From contig OY759268.1 of assembly GCA_963662155.1 (NCBI GenBank), forward strand, positions 9,478,868-9,542,867: a DNA stretch of 64,000 nucleotides. The letters run 5' to 3'. Within the stretch, counting starts at the first letter, position 1, and every line of letters starts with the position of its first letter. Made by a program: the position numbers and the translations under genes. The notes beneath the pieces were generated by a model, which was given only the letters and a program-made list of their open reading frames with translations, did no database searches and had not been told where the DNA came from. This DNA comes from Lamellibrachia columna (taxonomy: Eukaryota; Annelida; Polychaeta; Sabellida; Siboglinidae). Shown one piece after another: positions 29,901 through 40,176 of the stretch.

Positions 29901-32900
29901 ATACTTATTACTTCGTCGTATCCAAACAGCCAGAGTCGTAGGGTTTGGTAATACTTATTACTTCGTCGTATCAAAACAGCCAGAGTCGGAGGGTCTGGTA
30001 ATACTTATTTCACTGTATACAAACAGCCAGAGTCGGATGGTTTGGTAACACTCACTTCGTCGTATCCAAACAGCCAGAGTCGGGGGGTCTGGTAATATTT
30101 GTCGTAGGTGATATGGAGGTCATACGTTCGTGTTTGTAGGATCCCGTCTCCGCTCCCACATTCTTCTTCTTCCGACTTCCCCGCTGCACAGGCCGTGTCC
30201 AGGGCAGCCTGGGAGCAAGGACGGCTCGATTAAAAGACGGGATTCTCGCAACATTCCCTGTCCAAACTAGAGATGAATACACAGATAAGTTGACAAATAC
30301 AGCGGACTCTGATTAACGAATATTAATACTTTTATTTCAGGTAAAAACCCGTGTAACAGAATCATGGATAACTGAATGACGAATAACAGAATCACGGATA
30401 ACTGAATCACGGACAACAGAATCACGGATAACTGAATCTCAGATAACTGAGTCATGGATGACAGAATGACGGATAACTGAATGACGGATAACACAATCAT
30501 GGATAACACAATCGTCCTTTCATTTTGCAGAATAAAAAATTATGGGATGGAAGCATTGCCCAAATATGGTCAGTATGACGACTCCCCACACAAAGTGGTA
30601 ACTCTGAAGACCCCCCACCGAATGGTCAGTGTTGGACTGACCGGGTCGTCGGCATCCAGCATGCCGCTCTCTTCAAACTCCTCCATGTCCGCTGCTGACT
30701 CGTCATCACTGTCAGCATCTGCAGCAGCAGTGTCAGCAACTCTGTCAGCATTCTGCAGCAACACCAACAACATACACAGTTTAATGTTTATTAATTTATT
30801 TAGCACCAAATTTATACAATTATATTCTATGGTGATGTAAAAAATAAATAATAAAAATATTAAATAAATAATGTTGATGATAATATATATATATATACAC
30901 ATATATATATATACAAAATAACTTAATCATATGCTATAATAAAATAGTGAGTCTTTAATTTACTCTTAAAAACGATGACATCGGTAATTCTCCTTAGATC
31001 TTGAGGTTACGCGTTCCATAGTTTCGGTGCTGCTACTTTGAAGTCACAATCTCCCTGAGTATAGTGTAAATCCTCCTTAGATCTTGAGGTAACTTGTTCC
31101 ATAGTTTTGGTGCTGCTACTTTTCAGGCATGATTTCCCTGGTGCGTCGTAACAGATCTTATTTCACTGTCAGCCAGGATATTTGGCTGCTAAAATATCAA
31201 CAAACTGAGCCTTCATTCCCGCACTTCAATCACCTGCTGTTGTGTAGTTGACACATCTTTTTTTCTTGAGATATTCAACTAATCTTTATTTAATCCACTT
31301 TCCCAATCCTGATGTTCTTCTGCTTCCCAAAAATCAACCCCACAAACAACAAAATCTCACATGATCGTGTGGTGCTTCTACCATGGTAACCAGAAAGCCT
31401 GGTATCCTGCACGGTGACTATAAACAATATTCACAACTCATACGTTATATATCAGCTATGAATAAAACTATGGTTGCTGGACATGTCTGCGATGTGTAAG
31501 CATATCTTGGGTTGTGTCCTCCTGATACGCCACTCAAAGCAGACAAAAGCTAGTTGACACGTCATACTTACTTTGTCGTCTAGTGTCATGTCACTGACTG
31601 CGTCTTGTAGCTGCCCCGTGCCTACAGAGTAACAAGAATCAGCATGTACGATGTTACTGGGCTCTGGTCAATTCACATTAAAGGAAATACAGCTATCTTT
31701 CAGACTCAGAGTCACAAATTTTAGCTTGAAAGAACTTTCGAGACCCTCTCAATCCAGTCGTCAGTGACAGTCAACAGAGATGGGGCTACAACCTTCCGAT
31801 TTTCATGGAACATCTGTCATGTGACAGCCACAAACATCATCACATGACACCAGGGACAGTTTAGACTAAGACTGGTGAAGGGATCGAGAGGACCCTAAAA
31901 GCTCAATTGAACTAAAATTTTACATTATGAAAGGTACTTCCTTTAACAGAAGAACATTTTGTATATTCAACTAACACTTCTTCTGTTAAACTCCCAGCCT
32001 ATATTATATTATTATATTATATCTGTTAAACTCCCAGCCTATATTATATTATTATATTATATCTGTTAAACTCCCAGCCTATATTATATTATTATATTAT
32101 ATCTGTTAAACTCCCAGCCTATATTATTATATTATATCTGTTAAACTCCCAGCCTATATTATATTATTATATTATATCTGTTAAACTCCCAGCCTATATT
32201 GTGTGCACACAGCTTATGGTGTATATCACCAATGTACAAATAAAATGTCCCATGGGTAGGCATTTATATTTCCCCAAATTGGTATGTAGAGGTGTTCAAG
32301 AAAGACTGAAGAGTTTATAGAACATCAGGAAGATGTACCTGGAAGACTGGCCGTATGTATTGTAACTATTATGTATTAACACAGGGAGGGTTCGTTGGTG
32401 TGTCGACTCACTTGTGTAGTTATACATGTCCACCCACCTGTGTAGTGATGTGTGTCCACCAACCTGTGTAGTGATGTGTGTCCACCCACCTGTGTAGTGA
32501 TGCGTGTCCACCCACCTGTATAGTGATGTGTGTCCACCCACCTGTGTAGTGATGCGTGTCCACCCACCTGTGTAGTGATGTGTGTCCACCCACCTGTGTA
32601 GTGATGTGTGTCCACCCACCTGTGTAGTGATGTGTGTCCACCCACCTGTGTAGTGATGTGTGTCCACCCACTTGTGTAGTGATGCGTGTCCACCCACCTG
32701 TGTAGTGATGTGTGTCCACCCACTTGTGTAGTGATGCGTGTCCACCCACCTGTGTAGTGACGTGTGTCCAGTGACTGTCCACCCACCTGTGTAGTGATGC
32801 GTGTCCACCCACCTGTATAGTGATGCGTGTCCACCCACCTGTGTAGTGATGCGTGTCCACCCACCTGTGTAGTGATGCGTGTCCACCCACCTGTGTAGTG

Positions 32901-35900
32901 ATGCATGTCCACCCACCTGTGTAGTGATGCGTGTCCACCCACCTGTGTAGTGATGCGTGTCCACCCACCTATGTAGTGATGCGTGTCCACCCACCTATGT
33001 AGTGATGCGTGTCCACCCACCTGTGTAGTGATGTGTGTCCACCCAGCCTCCGTCTCCATCCTCTTCCTCTATCACTTTCTCCTGATCATCTTGGTGATTG
33101 CAGACCTGTTTCACTCGCTTGTAACATGGCACTGTAACATGGTTCAGCAACAGGGCACTGTAACATGGTTCAGCAACATGGCACTGTAACATGGTTCAGC
33201 AACAGGGACTGTAACATGGTTCAGCAACAGGGCACTGTAACATGGTTCAGCAACATGGCACTGTAACATGGTTCAGCAACAGGGCACTGTAACATGGTTC
33301 AGCAACAGGGCACTGTAACATGGTTCAGCAACAGGACACTGTAATAAGGTTCAGTAAAAGTGCAATGTAATATTGTTCAGTAACAGGGCACTGTAACAAG
33401 GTTCAATAACAAGGCTCTGTAACATAGTTCAGCAACAGGGCTGGGGTCAATTCCTTTTAATCAATTCCAATTCCTGCTGAAATCATTCAATTCCAATTCA
33501 ATTCTTTTTCCGAAATAATTTAATTGGTAGTTTTTACATTACATTTAAAAAATAGTTACATGAACATTATGATTGCATTTAATCTATGAATACACAAACA
33601 CAGTTTTTTTCACATTGATGAGTGATTTCACATTTTATTACGAACAAGAATACAAGTAAATCCGAATGCACATTGTTGAGCACAAATGAAAGCATTTAAT
33701 ACTCTCTAACAAGTGTTAGCTCAAAGGGAAATACATAGACTCCACTTTTACACCAACTTGTTCAAGTCCTTTAATCATTTGTCACACTAAGGTGAGAAAA
33801 TTACCTTCCAGGGGTGATTTCCATATTTCTAAAACTCAATCTTATTTGCACTGCCTTATTTACACTGGAAGTCTAGCACATATCCAGCTACTTAACTGCA
33901 ATTATTAACAGCAGGCTTCTATTGTGCACACAGGTCTGTATTTTGATTGTGGTTTCTTGCCTCAGCAAGTCAATCCTACTAACTGGGCCTAGCTGCTAAA
34001 GCCTGCTATTGTTTCATTGTTTATGTGAGCTGATAAGACATGTAAAATAATAATGTTTTATTTCAGGCAAGAGACCATATTATAAATACATACAGGTTAA
34101 AAAAAAATAACATACATATACACACATGATGAATAGTAGAGGTACATGTAGTGAGAAAAATATATATATAAATATACATACATGACTTAAAACTTAAAGT
34201 AAAATATATATATAAGATAAGAACGGATAAAAAATATATTTGTATAAAAGTACAAACATCATGAATTAAAAGCATACAATTGATCAATCCAATGTTTAAT
34301 CAATGGACTTTGATAATAAATAAAAGTGTGAAGATAATTCACAAAAAGTATATTGTCGGATTTTTCCAACCGGCGTAAAAGGCTAAAAATTGATGAGCGA
34401 ATACGTTCATTAAAGGATTTAACATAATTAGTAGCGAACATATGGCTTGCACTACAGCGGGGTGACAGGTTGTGTATAATTCTAAAACTGTTGTTATAAG
34501 CGACAGTAATACCTTTCAGACTCTGGTTTTTAAAATGGCACCAAAGACTTGAGGTGTACATTGAACCACAGTATGAATTAAATAAAGTTGTTTTAATGGA
34601 ACTGTTGCATAAGTAAAATGTTCTGGCTAAAGCATTTGCCTGAGCATAGATACATCTTTTCTGCCTGGCAATATCGTCATCATCAGTAAGATTATTGTTT
34701 ATAATATGGCCAAGGTATTTACATTTCTCAGTGTAAGGTAGTGTATGGTTATTGATAACAACAGGATGAATATTTTTCTTGTCCCTAGGTTTGTTATCAA
34801 TAACCATACAGACAGATGTTTTGGCATTGTACGTTATATCAAACATATTGCCATATTTGGCACAACAATCGGTGAGTTTTCTCAACCCCGCAACACTAGG
34901 TGAAAAAACACAAAGGTCATCGGCATACATCATATGATTCATTATGGTTCCTGCATAAAGACAGCCAATTTGTAATTTATTCAAATTTACACTTAAGTCA
35001 TCCATGTAAACGTTAAAAAGATGTGGAGAAAGGATTCCACCCTGCTTAACACCGTTTGAAACGGTAAAAAATTCTGAGAAGCTACAACACCATCTGACAG
35101 TGAATTTCTGGGTTCTGTACCAGTAATAAAGGCTTTAGAGGCATCCAGCATGGTAACATACATAGATGAGCCATTCGCTATGTAGTGTCGAAAGAGTTCT
35201 TTTAATAAAAATATGAGCATTTCAGTTGAGTGATGCTTTTTAAATCCAAATTGGTTTACACATTTAGATAAAAAAGTAGAAACCCTGGATTCAAAATAAT
35301 TTACTAGCAATTGTGGCTAGAGCAATGGGTCGGTAGTTGTTGTTATCAGACAGGTCACCCGCCTTATTTTTAATTATGGGGGCTATGATTGTAATCATCA
35401 TAGCATCCGGTAAAAAACCGTGAATTAACATGCTACTATATAAAAGTGACATGAGAACATGAAGTTTTTCATTCGCATATTTAAAATGTTCGTTACTTAC
35501 ACTATCATAACCCGGGGCTTTGCCTACAGGCATTGCATGTATTATATCTTGAATTTCCTTAACATTAACAATCATTTGAACATTAAGCTGTACATTGCTA
35601 CAGTATTCATTAATCTTCTTGATGTTGACTGGAGAGCCAGGTATAGAGTTAAGTAGGGATTGGTAATGATGAAGCCACATATTCTTTACATTTTCGACAC
35701 CGGAAGCACCACCAACATTGCTAGGATTTGGCAACCTGGCGTTATTCATGTTTCATTTCATTCATATGTAAAAGCATCAGAGGGGAGAAGCAATGTGTCA
35801 CTTGCGATAAGGTGACAGTTGTTTATAAAAGCATTGAGAAATGGAGTAAAAAGACTGGGGTTCTTAATATCCGCATTAAAATCACCAATGATGAATATGT

Positions 35901-38900
35901 TGGTTGATTCAAATGAATCACTTATGGCCTGGATTTTGCCTAAAATTTCTAGATATTCATCAGCATTGTCATCAGTCTGATATGGTAGAGACATTAAGAA
36001 GTAGAATAGTGGCGTTAGAGCTGGTAATTTTTAGACCCAGGAGTCTCTTCTCATCAACATAAATCAATGGTTCAATAAAGGGGTCGAGTGAACGCCTCCA
36101 TAAAATAAAAAGCAAAGTACAACATGAGGACGTCCACTCAAACCATCACCGAAATCAATGGAATTAATTCCTCTGGCGTTAAAGTCAGAGTGAACAGAAT
36201 TAAGGAAAGAAAGGCTCTGTTTAGAGAGCCAGTGTTCCTGCACAGCAAGTATATCTAAAGAGTTTAAGATGTCAACCACATCAAAAGCACTGTTCCGTAT
36301 ACTTCTGGAGTTAAAGGAAGCAATACGGAGGGGAAAGTCTATAAGTGGGTTGAATCTGTTAGTGTGTGTTTCCTAGGTGGGAAATACCGTCCAATCTTTG
36401 TTCCAGCAGGCCAGAGATCAGCGTCATAAAGCAAGTTAGGTTTAGGAATGTCAACACACAGCTTGAAAGAAGAATATGAGTTGTGTCGGGTTGGTAATCG
36501 CTCACATGAGCATTTCAAACTCAAAGTTGATGACACGTATGTATATAATTCTTCACAAGTTGTGTCAGCATGAAATCCTGTGAGAAAGTAATCCGCAGGT
36601 ATGAGTCGCACCGGTGCACACTTAAGACTACACTTGGAAGAGTTTCCTGCGGTCATGGTGTGTGACTTACGATTAGATGTCAGTGGTTTAACAGTGTTGC
36701 GGGACTTTTTGGAGATTACTGTTGTCCACAGTGGTGAAGTAGTGCTACCAGTGATAGATGTAGAAGCTGTAGTAGTTGACAGAGTGGCTGTCAACACATC
36801 AGATCGTGAAGAAGTAGTTGCAGAGGTCGACACAGCGGATCGTGAATAAATAGTAGCCATGTTCGACGGAGCAGTTGCCTTGGGGGCAGATCGAACTTTT
36901 GAAGAAGTAGATACGGCAGATTTCGGAGACATCTCACGTAGGGCAGGTGTTGGAGAAGATGTAGAAGCAGAAGTCGTTGCGGCTGGCGTCACGTTCAGTG
37001 AAGAAAGTACCGGTAGCAGTGATGACACAAGAGTGGTGATTTGCGTAGAAAGTTCAGACACTGAATCGACAAGTTTTATGAGAAAGTTCAGTGTCATATA
37101 ATTTGCTTTTGCACATGGTGATTTCACGTTTTCCAAGATCATGGGTGACATAGATCGGTATTGCGTCAGGGTCAACTTCGTCCAAGATTTTCGAAATGTC
37201 ATCAACGTTGTGTTTGGCTTTATCGGCCCCTTGTCGTTTAATTCGACGATGTTTCAAAGTGGTAGAAACATGTGAATGTAAAGTGTCTTTGGCACTTAAG
37301 ATGTCTTCATCGTTAAAGTTGTCCAATATAATGCGGTTAAGAATAGATCGTGGTAAAACGTCCATTCGATTAATGTAAAAACATAAAAGTTCATTAATGA
37401 CGACAACATCGTCGGTCGCCATAGCAACGAGCGATAATATAGTTTGTCGAGAAGTCGCAGTGTAAAAGTCAATAAAAAACCGATTGATGCCAACATAGAT
37501 TGATAGGCACGGAATGAAGGTTTGAAGTGCAAAGTTTCACTAGCTTTGTAGATATCTACGTACGGGTTCACCACTGTGATCCGCTATATTAGCGCTATAA
37601 TAACGTAAATGCAATATGCAGTCTTGATGCGTGCGCATAAGCCTTGTCTGCTGTTTATGGACTGACTGGAAGGTGGGGTTCGGCCAGATCAAGAAAATGA
37701 GGATCAATTCCTTTTCGTTCAATTCCAATTCCTTTTGCTCAAAATCTTTAAATTCCATTTCCTTTTGCTCAAAATATTTCAATTCCAATTCCTTTTGCTC
37801 AAAATATTTCAATTCCAATTCCTTTTGCTCAAATATTTCAATTCCAATTCCTTTTGCTCAAAATCTTTTACTTCCAATTCCTTTTGCTCAAAATCTTTCA
37901 ATTCCAAATCCTTTTGGAATTGACCCAAGCCCTGGTAACAAGGCACTGTAACAAGATTAAGTGACTTGGTTCAACAAGGTATTGTAACATAGTTTGTTCA
38001 GTAACATGGCATTACAAGATGGACCTACGGAATTTTGTGGTAAATTCATAGATAGATGTGTTTATTTTTCAAATGTAGTAAATTTGTCGTCAACGCCTGT
38101 TGTCTCGAATTATCTTGTGTGCAGATGTTTTTCTAACTTTTTTCAAATGTGAAGCCCTGAAACATGTTCTACCATTAAGCCTCACTAGGATATAAATGTA
38201 TATAGTTTGAGATGGTCCCCAGATATCAATGTTGAGTCTTACCATTCCTGGTGAGAAGGAACTGTTTATCTGCGGGAAGGTAAAACTTCACTTTTGAGTT
38301 GTCCCCTCCTGCCCACTGCCATGTGGGACAGTGGTGTACCATGTGGTCGCCCGCGGCAACAAACTGTAAAAATTTTTTTTTAACAATGCAGTCTTGGACA
38401 ATACTTATGAGGGAAAATACAGTTCTGTCATAAACCAATGGCTTCCTTATCCATCTGGAGAGTAACTTGTGTTAGGTGGTAATCTTGTTAATTCTTGCTA
38501 AATGTAATTGCATATCAAGTAAACATTTAATTCAGTTAAATTTATATGTGGTGAAATTCTCAAAATGTCATTACTCAGCGCATCACCCTTTTCAAATTGT
38601 TATAAAATTTTAATGACAATGATTAAAACGTGCTTTTGACTGAATGGTTGTGAACTATATAAAGAGTCAGAACTTACCTCATCAGGTGTAATGACGCCCG
38701 TCTCACGAAACTTGGATTCCTACAAGCATTCAATCTCATTAAGCCATCAACCACTGGCACATGTAGTAGACTAAACAATTTGTTAACGATTTCCTTCTAT
38801 TCACAACTATTATTTGAGATTTATAAACTCAACATTTGGCTCTCATTGGTAGCCTTCATCAGGAACTGAATTCGGGGATGACTATAGTTCTTCTGCTCAC

Positions 38901-40176
38901 CAGTTGGCAACCAGGCTCGAGGATCAAAAGAAGGTTGGGACCATCACATCCATAATTATGGATCAGAAAGACGACTATATCATGAATCAAGACGAATACC
39001 GACTCAGCCATGTATGAGATGGCCTGCTTGAGATATCAACTAGTCATCCCAGAATTCAGTTCTTGATGATGGTAAGTGAAATGTTTAGTAAGTAAATCTC
39101 AATAGTTCTGATCAGAAGAAATACCTTACTTCATTACAATTATGTTATTCTCTACCAACATTTTCACGAATAAATAATTCGATTCAGTGAACTCCACTTA
39201 ACAGAATCGCTGCTACAACAGAATCAGCCATTTGATAGAATTAAATATATTGGCTTGGATCAATCCCTATTCATGCTGCATTCAAATTTGTCACTTAACA
39301 CAGAATCAGCCACTTAATAGAATCAAGTTGCTCTGGCCCAACATTATTCTATTAGGTGGATTTCATTGTATCACTTTTAATGCTGTTTTACATCTTGACT
39401 GTTTTATTTGGTATTTCTAAGGTTGACAAAATCCATAGTTTCCTGGCTTTTCCTGGCTAGACCAATTTTTTACCGGATCTAGCATTAAATCTAGGTTTAA
39501 ATTCCCTCCTCGATTAACTTAGACCATTACGAATCAGGTCCAGCCAGGTTCAAATATACGTAATTAATGTGAGAATATTTGAAGTAATATGTACAGTCAG
39601 TTTAATGAGTGTGTACTTTTGTTAAATTACTAAAAAGATCACATGGAAAAGTGTGAATAGCATTAATACCCCCACTACATATGTTGTAGTATACAGAGCT
39701 GGACCACTTTTCGTTTCATATTGTATCAACAGTCACTGAGTATGATGTGTTCCATTAGTGACAAATGCCAGATCACGCAAGATTTCGACATCAAGTTAAC
39801 AATTTTATGCAACTGCGCCTGAAACCCCCAAGCCAATGAGTAGGGCGTGGAAGATTTGTGGTAGAGCATCCGACTGTCGGGTTCTAAACCACCTTCATTC
39901 ACCCAACTTTGCCTGTATCTTTCAGAAGAGACAGTAATGTTCACCCATTGGTCCCTTGGAAGTTCTATCTGGTGTCTAAGTTTTAACTTTCACTTTCCAC
40001 TATCATTTTTTCTAGATGATTTCATCCTGTTTTGTGGATTCGCTGGCGTTGAACTTATCGAGTTACTCCCATGTTTCAACATCATTATTTCGCCTTATAC
40101 AAACCTTTAACACCGGAATTAGGTATTCGGCAACACCTAGTGCTTTTCCCTGAAAGAAATTCTTGACACCTTGCAT
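25684..40176 (-). CDS. ATG3: ATG3, E2-like ATG8-PE conjugating enzyme, complete nine-exon gene
   Basis: ATG3 takes ATG8/LC3 from ATG7 as a thioester on its active cysteine and transfers it to phosphatidylethanolamine on the growing autophagosome. Exons in gene order: 40105-40176, 38678-38719, 38243-38363, 33021-33131, 31572-31621, 30642-30752, 30056-30208, 28850-28977, 27927-27995, 25684-25765 (ten blocks; all phases agree). The joined product is about 312 residues against 314 in human. Landmarks: start [36 protein letters not shown]; acidic flexible region [51 protein letters not shown]; catalytic HPC at 28852-28854; C-terminus [11 protein letters not shown]. Introns are long and packed with minisatellites, four of which copy exon edges; one intron carries a 4.5-kb transposon insertion. 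Convergent with NALCN. Nothing suggests a pseudogene. Confidence 0.96.
25766..26014. other. ATG3 last intron, unique part
   Basis: No extra exon recognised. Confidence 0.35.
26015..26880. repeat. 429-bp tandem duplication with internal 25-31 bp repeats
   Basis: The block beginning gaaagtctacacagcttgga occurs at 26015 and 26444. It ends in repeats of gcttgtttgccctcggactc. Both copies keep a - strand open frame of similar sequence ([14 protein letters not shown] / [13 protein letters not shown]), which I do not recognise. Confidence 0.9.
26884..26925. repeat. (AT)n microsatellite
   Basis: TA run at the end of the 429-bp block. Confidence 0.9.
26926..27633. other. ATG3 intron, no exon seen
   Basis: AT-rich; 'ttgttattattatatatcag' plus tcatacagagg is repeated at 27355 and 27402. 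27430-27620 (- side 'tagaggacaagaggtaac', 'ggaacaaattgtctacgga') has the feel of a LINE/RT-derived end but is not assignable. Confidence 0.35.
27634..27685 (-). mobile_element. Copy of dispersed repeat family (core ggaagccattggcttat)
   Basis: Reverse strand reads ggcaagtggacaaggaagcc then attggcttatcaagaatcc, almost identical to 61803-61845 and close to 15581-15625. Confidence 0.7.
27690..27918. repeat. 33-bp minisatellite, seven copies
   Basis: Unit tatgagcgcgcctagtaaca plus tacacagtctctg. Ends about ten bases from the ATG3 donor at 27926. Confidence 0.96.
27927..27995 (-). CDS. ATG3: ATG3 exon 9
   Basis: One base completes Arg, then [22 protein letters not shown] and AT of the next Met codon. 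Acceptor agttgtag, donor gtatcc (weak, but the only one that joins in frame to YLLIFLKF). Confidence 0.93.
27970..28100. repeat. Imperfect duplication of an ATG3 acceptor and exon start
   Basis: cttcttcatcacatcagcat-gactacaac (exon 9 start with acceptor, reverse strand) recurs at about 28027-28052 and 28075-28098 with catcatcat/caacaacaa spacer. Confidence 0.82.
28101..28430. other. ATG3 intron, no exon seen
   Basis: No recognisable motif; small open frames only. Confidence 0.35.
28461..28735. repeat. 85-bp repeat, three and a bit copies
   Basis: Unit begins ggattaacaaatcaaagagt and includes ccatggcaacagaatgtgca; unrelated to the 85-bp satellite at 5530. Confidence 0.95.
28850..28977 (-). 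CDS. ATG3: ATG3 exon 8 with catalytic cysteine
   Basis: [18 protein letters not shown] to PPMVSVHPC plus two bases; acceptor tgttgtag, donor gtaagg. The active-site Cys codon (28852-28854) is the last whole codon of the exon. Confidence 0.97.
28978..29884. other. ATG3 intron with a LINE-like fragment
   Basis: 29440-29515 (+) reads [22 protein letters not shown] text ('agatgctacaaactgcaatggttcggtcatgtcagg') and 29640-29760 reads [13 protein letters not shown], the 'LQWFGHV.R ... R.RGRQK..W' pattern of LINE polyprotein C-termini, split by about 120 bases of AT-rich DNA. Confidence 0.55.
29885..30110. repeat. 47-50 bp repeat of an ATG3 exon end and donor, three extra copies
   Basis: aaacagccagagtcgg recurs at 29924, 29974 and 30021, and in the true exon at 30068. 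Each copy includes 'tctggtaatac' and the exon end 'ttcgtcgtatcc'; the donor gtgagt has become gtaata in the copies. Confidence 0.92.
30056..30208 (-). CDS. ATG3: ATG3 exon 7
   Basis: Fifty-one codons, phase 0, from [16 protein letters not shown] to [11 protein letters not shown]; acceptor ttgctcccag, donor gtgagt. Three extra copies of the exon end lie in the following intron (29885-30055). Confidence 0.96.
30290..30510. repeat. 17-18 bp repeats 'gataacagaatcacg / gataactgaatcacg'
   Basis: About ten degenerate copies, next to 'cagcggactctgattaacga', a pogo-like transposon end word. Confidence 0.8.
30642..30752 (-). CDS. ATG3: ATG3 exon 6, acidic flexible region
   Basis: Thirty-seven codons, phase 0, from [18 protein letters not shown] to [11 protein letters not shown]; acceptor ttgctgcag, donor gtcagt. 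[10 protein letters not shown] is diagnostic. Confidence 0.95.
30753..31571. other. ATG3 intron, no exon seen
   Basis: A ~75-bp block containing 'cctccttagatcttgaggt' and 'ttccatagttt-ggtgctgctac' occurs twice (30989-31040, 31072-31115). Related wording appears near 59030, suggesting a dispersed transposon family. Confidence 0.45.
31572..31621 (-). CDS. ATG3: ATG3 exon 5
   Basis: Two bases complete Gly, then [16 protein letters not shown]; acceptor ctctgtag, donor gtaagt. Aligns with the ITEAVKEITLENK segment of human ATG3. Confidence 0.93.
31622..31975. other. ATG3 intron, unique
   Basis: Nothing recognised. Confidence 0.35.
31983..32195. repeat. 40-bp minisatellite, five to six copies
   Basis: Unit ctgttaaactcccagcctat plus attatattattatattatat; one unit is shortened. 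Confidence 0.95.
32405..33050. repeat. 26-bp minisatellite seeded by ATG3 exon 4 end and donor, about 24 copies
   Basis: Reverse-strand unit gtggacacacatcactacac-aggtgg, i.e. exon end (WVDTHHYT) plus donor. Since 26 is not a multiple of 3 and no frame has a stop, the array is open in all three - strand frames. Confidence 0.97.
33021..33131 (-). CDS. ATG3: ATG3 exon 4, flanked on both sides by arrays copying its own edges
   Basis: Completes Val then [19 protein letters not shown], the acidic [13 protein letters not shown] segment and one base. Acceptor gttacag, donor gtgggt. The last 23 bases plus donor form the 26-bp array at 32405-33050; the first ten bases plus acceptor form the 26-bp array at 33110-33435. 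The chosen donor is the exon-proximal one, giving a length equal to human ATG3. Confidence 0.95.
33110..33436. repeat. 26-bp minisatellite seeded by ATG3 exon 4 acceptor, about 11 copies
   Basis: Unit gcactgtaacatggttcagc plus aacagg; reverse strand gives tgttacag|tgcc, the acceptor and first exon bases. Confidence 0.93.
34259..37430 (-). mobile_element. CR1/jockey-type non-LTR retrotransposon, defective
   Basis: ORF1 starts at 37422 ([15 protein letters not shown]) and shifts frame near 37100 into a Ser/Thr-rich part ending near 36340 ([20 protein letters not shown]). Endonuclease pieces: [10 protein letters not shown] (36279-36064) and FIIGDFNAD (35994-35758). Reverse transcriptase: [17 protein letters not shown], then [19 protein letters not shown] and the catalytic [10 protein letters not shown] (35749-34259). 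Frameshifts and gaps between blocks show it is dead. Orientation is the same as ATG3. Confidence 0.9.
37690..37925. repeat. 29-30 bp repeats 'caattccaattccttttgct'
   Basis: About seven copies with 'caaaatatttt' spacer inside the right end of the insertion. Confidence 0.9.
38243..38363 (-). CDS. ATG3: ATG3 exon 3
   Basis: [20 protein letters not shown] to KQFLLTRN plus one base; acceptor tttttacag, donor gtaaga. This is the most conserved N-terminal motif of the family. Confidence 0.97.
38420..38500 (-). mobile_element. Copy of dispersed repeat family (core ggaagccattgg)
   Basis: Reverse strand: aacaagattaccacc ... ccagatggataaggaagcca-ttggtttat, collinear with 61775-61845. Confidence 0.6.
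38678..38719 (-). CDS. ATG3: ATG3 exon 2
   Basis: Fourteen codons, [14 protein letters not shown], phase 0, acceptor gcttgtag, donor gtaagt. Confidence 0.95.
38720..39180. other. ATG3 intron 1, part
   Basis: No exon recognised. Confidence 0.35.
39184..39375. mobile_element. Small MITE-like element
   Basis: Ends 'cagtgaactccacttaacag' and, reversed, 'caatgaaatccacctaatag' form imperfect inverted repeats around about 150 bases; pogo-like. Confidence 0.5.
39835..39905 (+). mobile_element. tRNA-like SINE head candidate
   Basis: 'gtggtagagcatccgactg' is a classical D-arm/A-box text and 'ggttctaaacc' resembles a B-box, but the spacing is shorter than a tRNA. Confidence 0.35.
40105..40176 (-). 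CDS. ATG3: ATG3 exon 1 with start codon
   Basis: Twenty-four codons from ATG (40174-40176) to LIPVLK, donor gtttgt. Matches the first 24 residues of human ATG3 in length and in GKAL-VAEYL-PVLK. The start was chosen by this alignment. Confidence 0.93.

Larger units (their letters stand above)
33436..37934. mobile_element. 4.5-kb insertion with CAGGGCT inverted ends, carrying a LINE
   Basis: Left end cagggctggggtcaattcc (33436) and right end, reverse complement, cagggcttgggtcaattcc (37934). Subterminal 'caattccaattcctttt' repeats lie inside both ends. hAT-like by its CAGGG start; no exact 8-bp target-site duplication visible. Confidence 0.6.

Noticed and set aside
32296..33059. Three overlapping long - strand frames
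   Set aside because: By-product of the 26-bp ATG3-derived array, although its donor end is genuine exon.
39835..39905. tRNA gene
   Set aside because: D-arm and T-arm texts present, but the anticodon arm spacing is too short for a functional tRNA.
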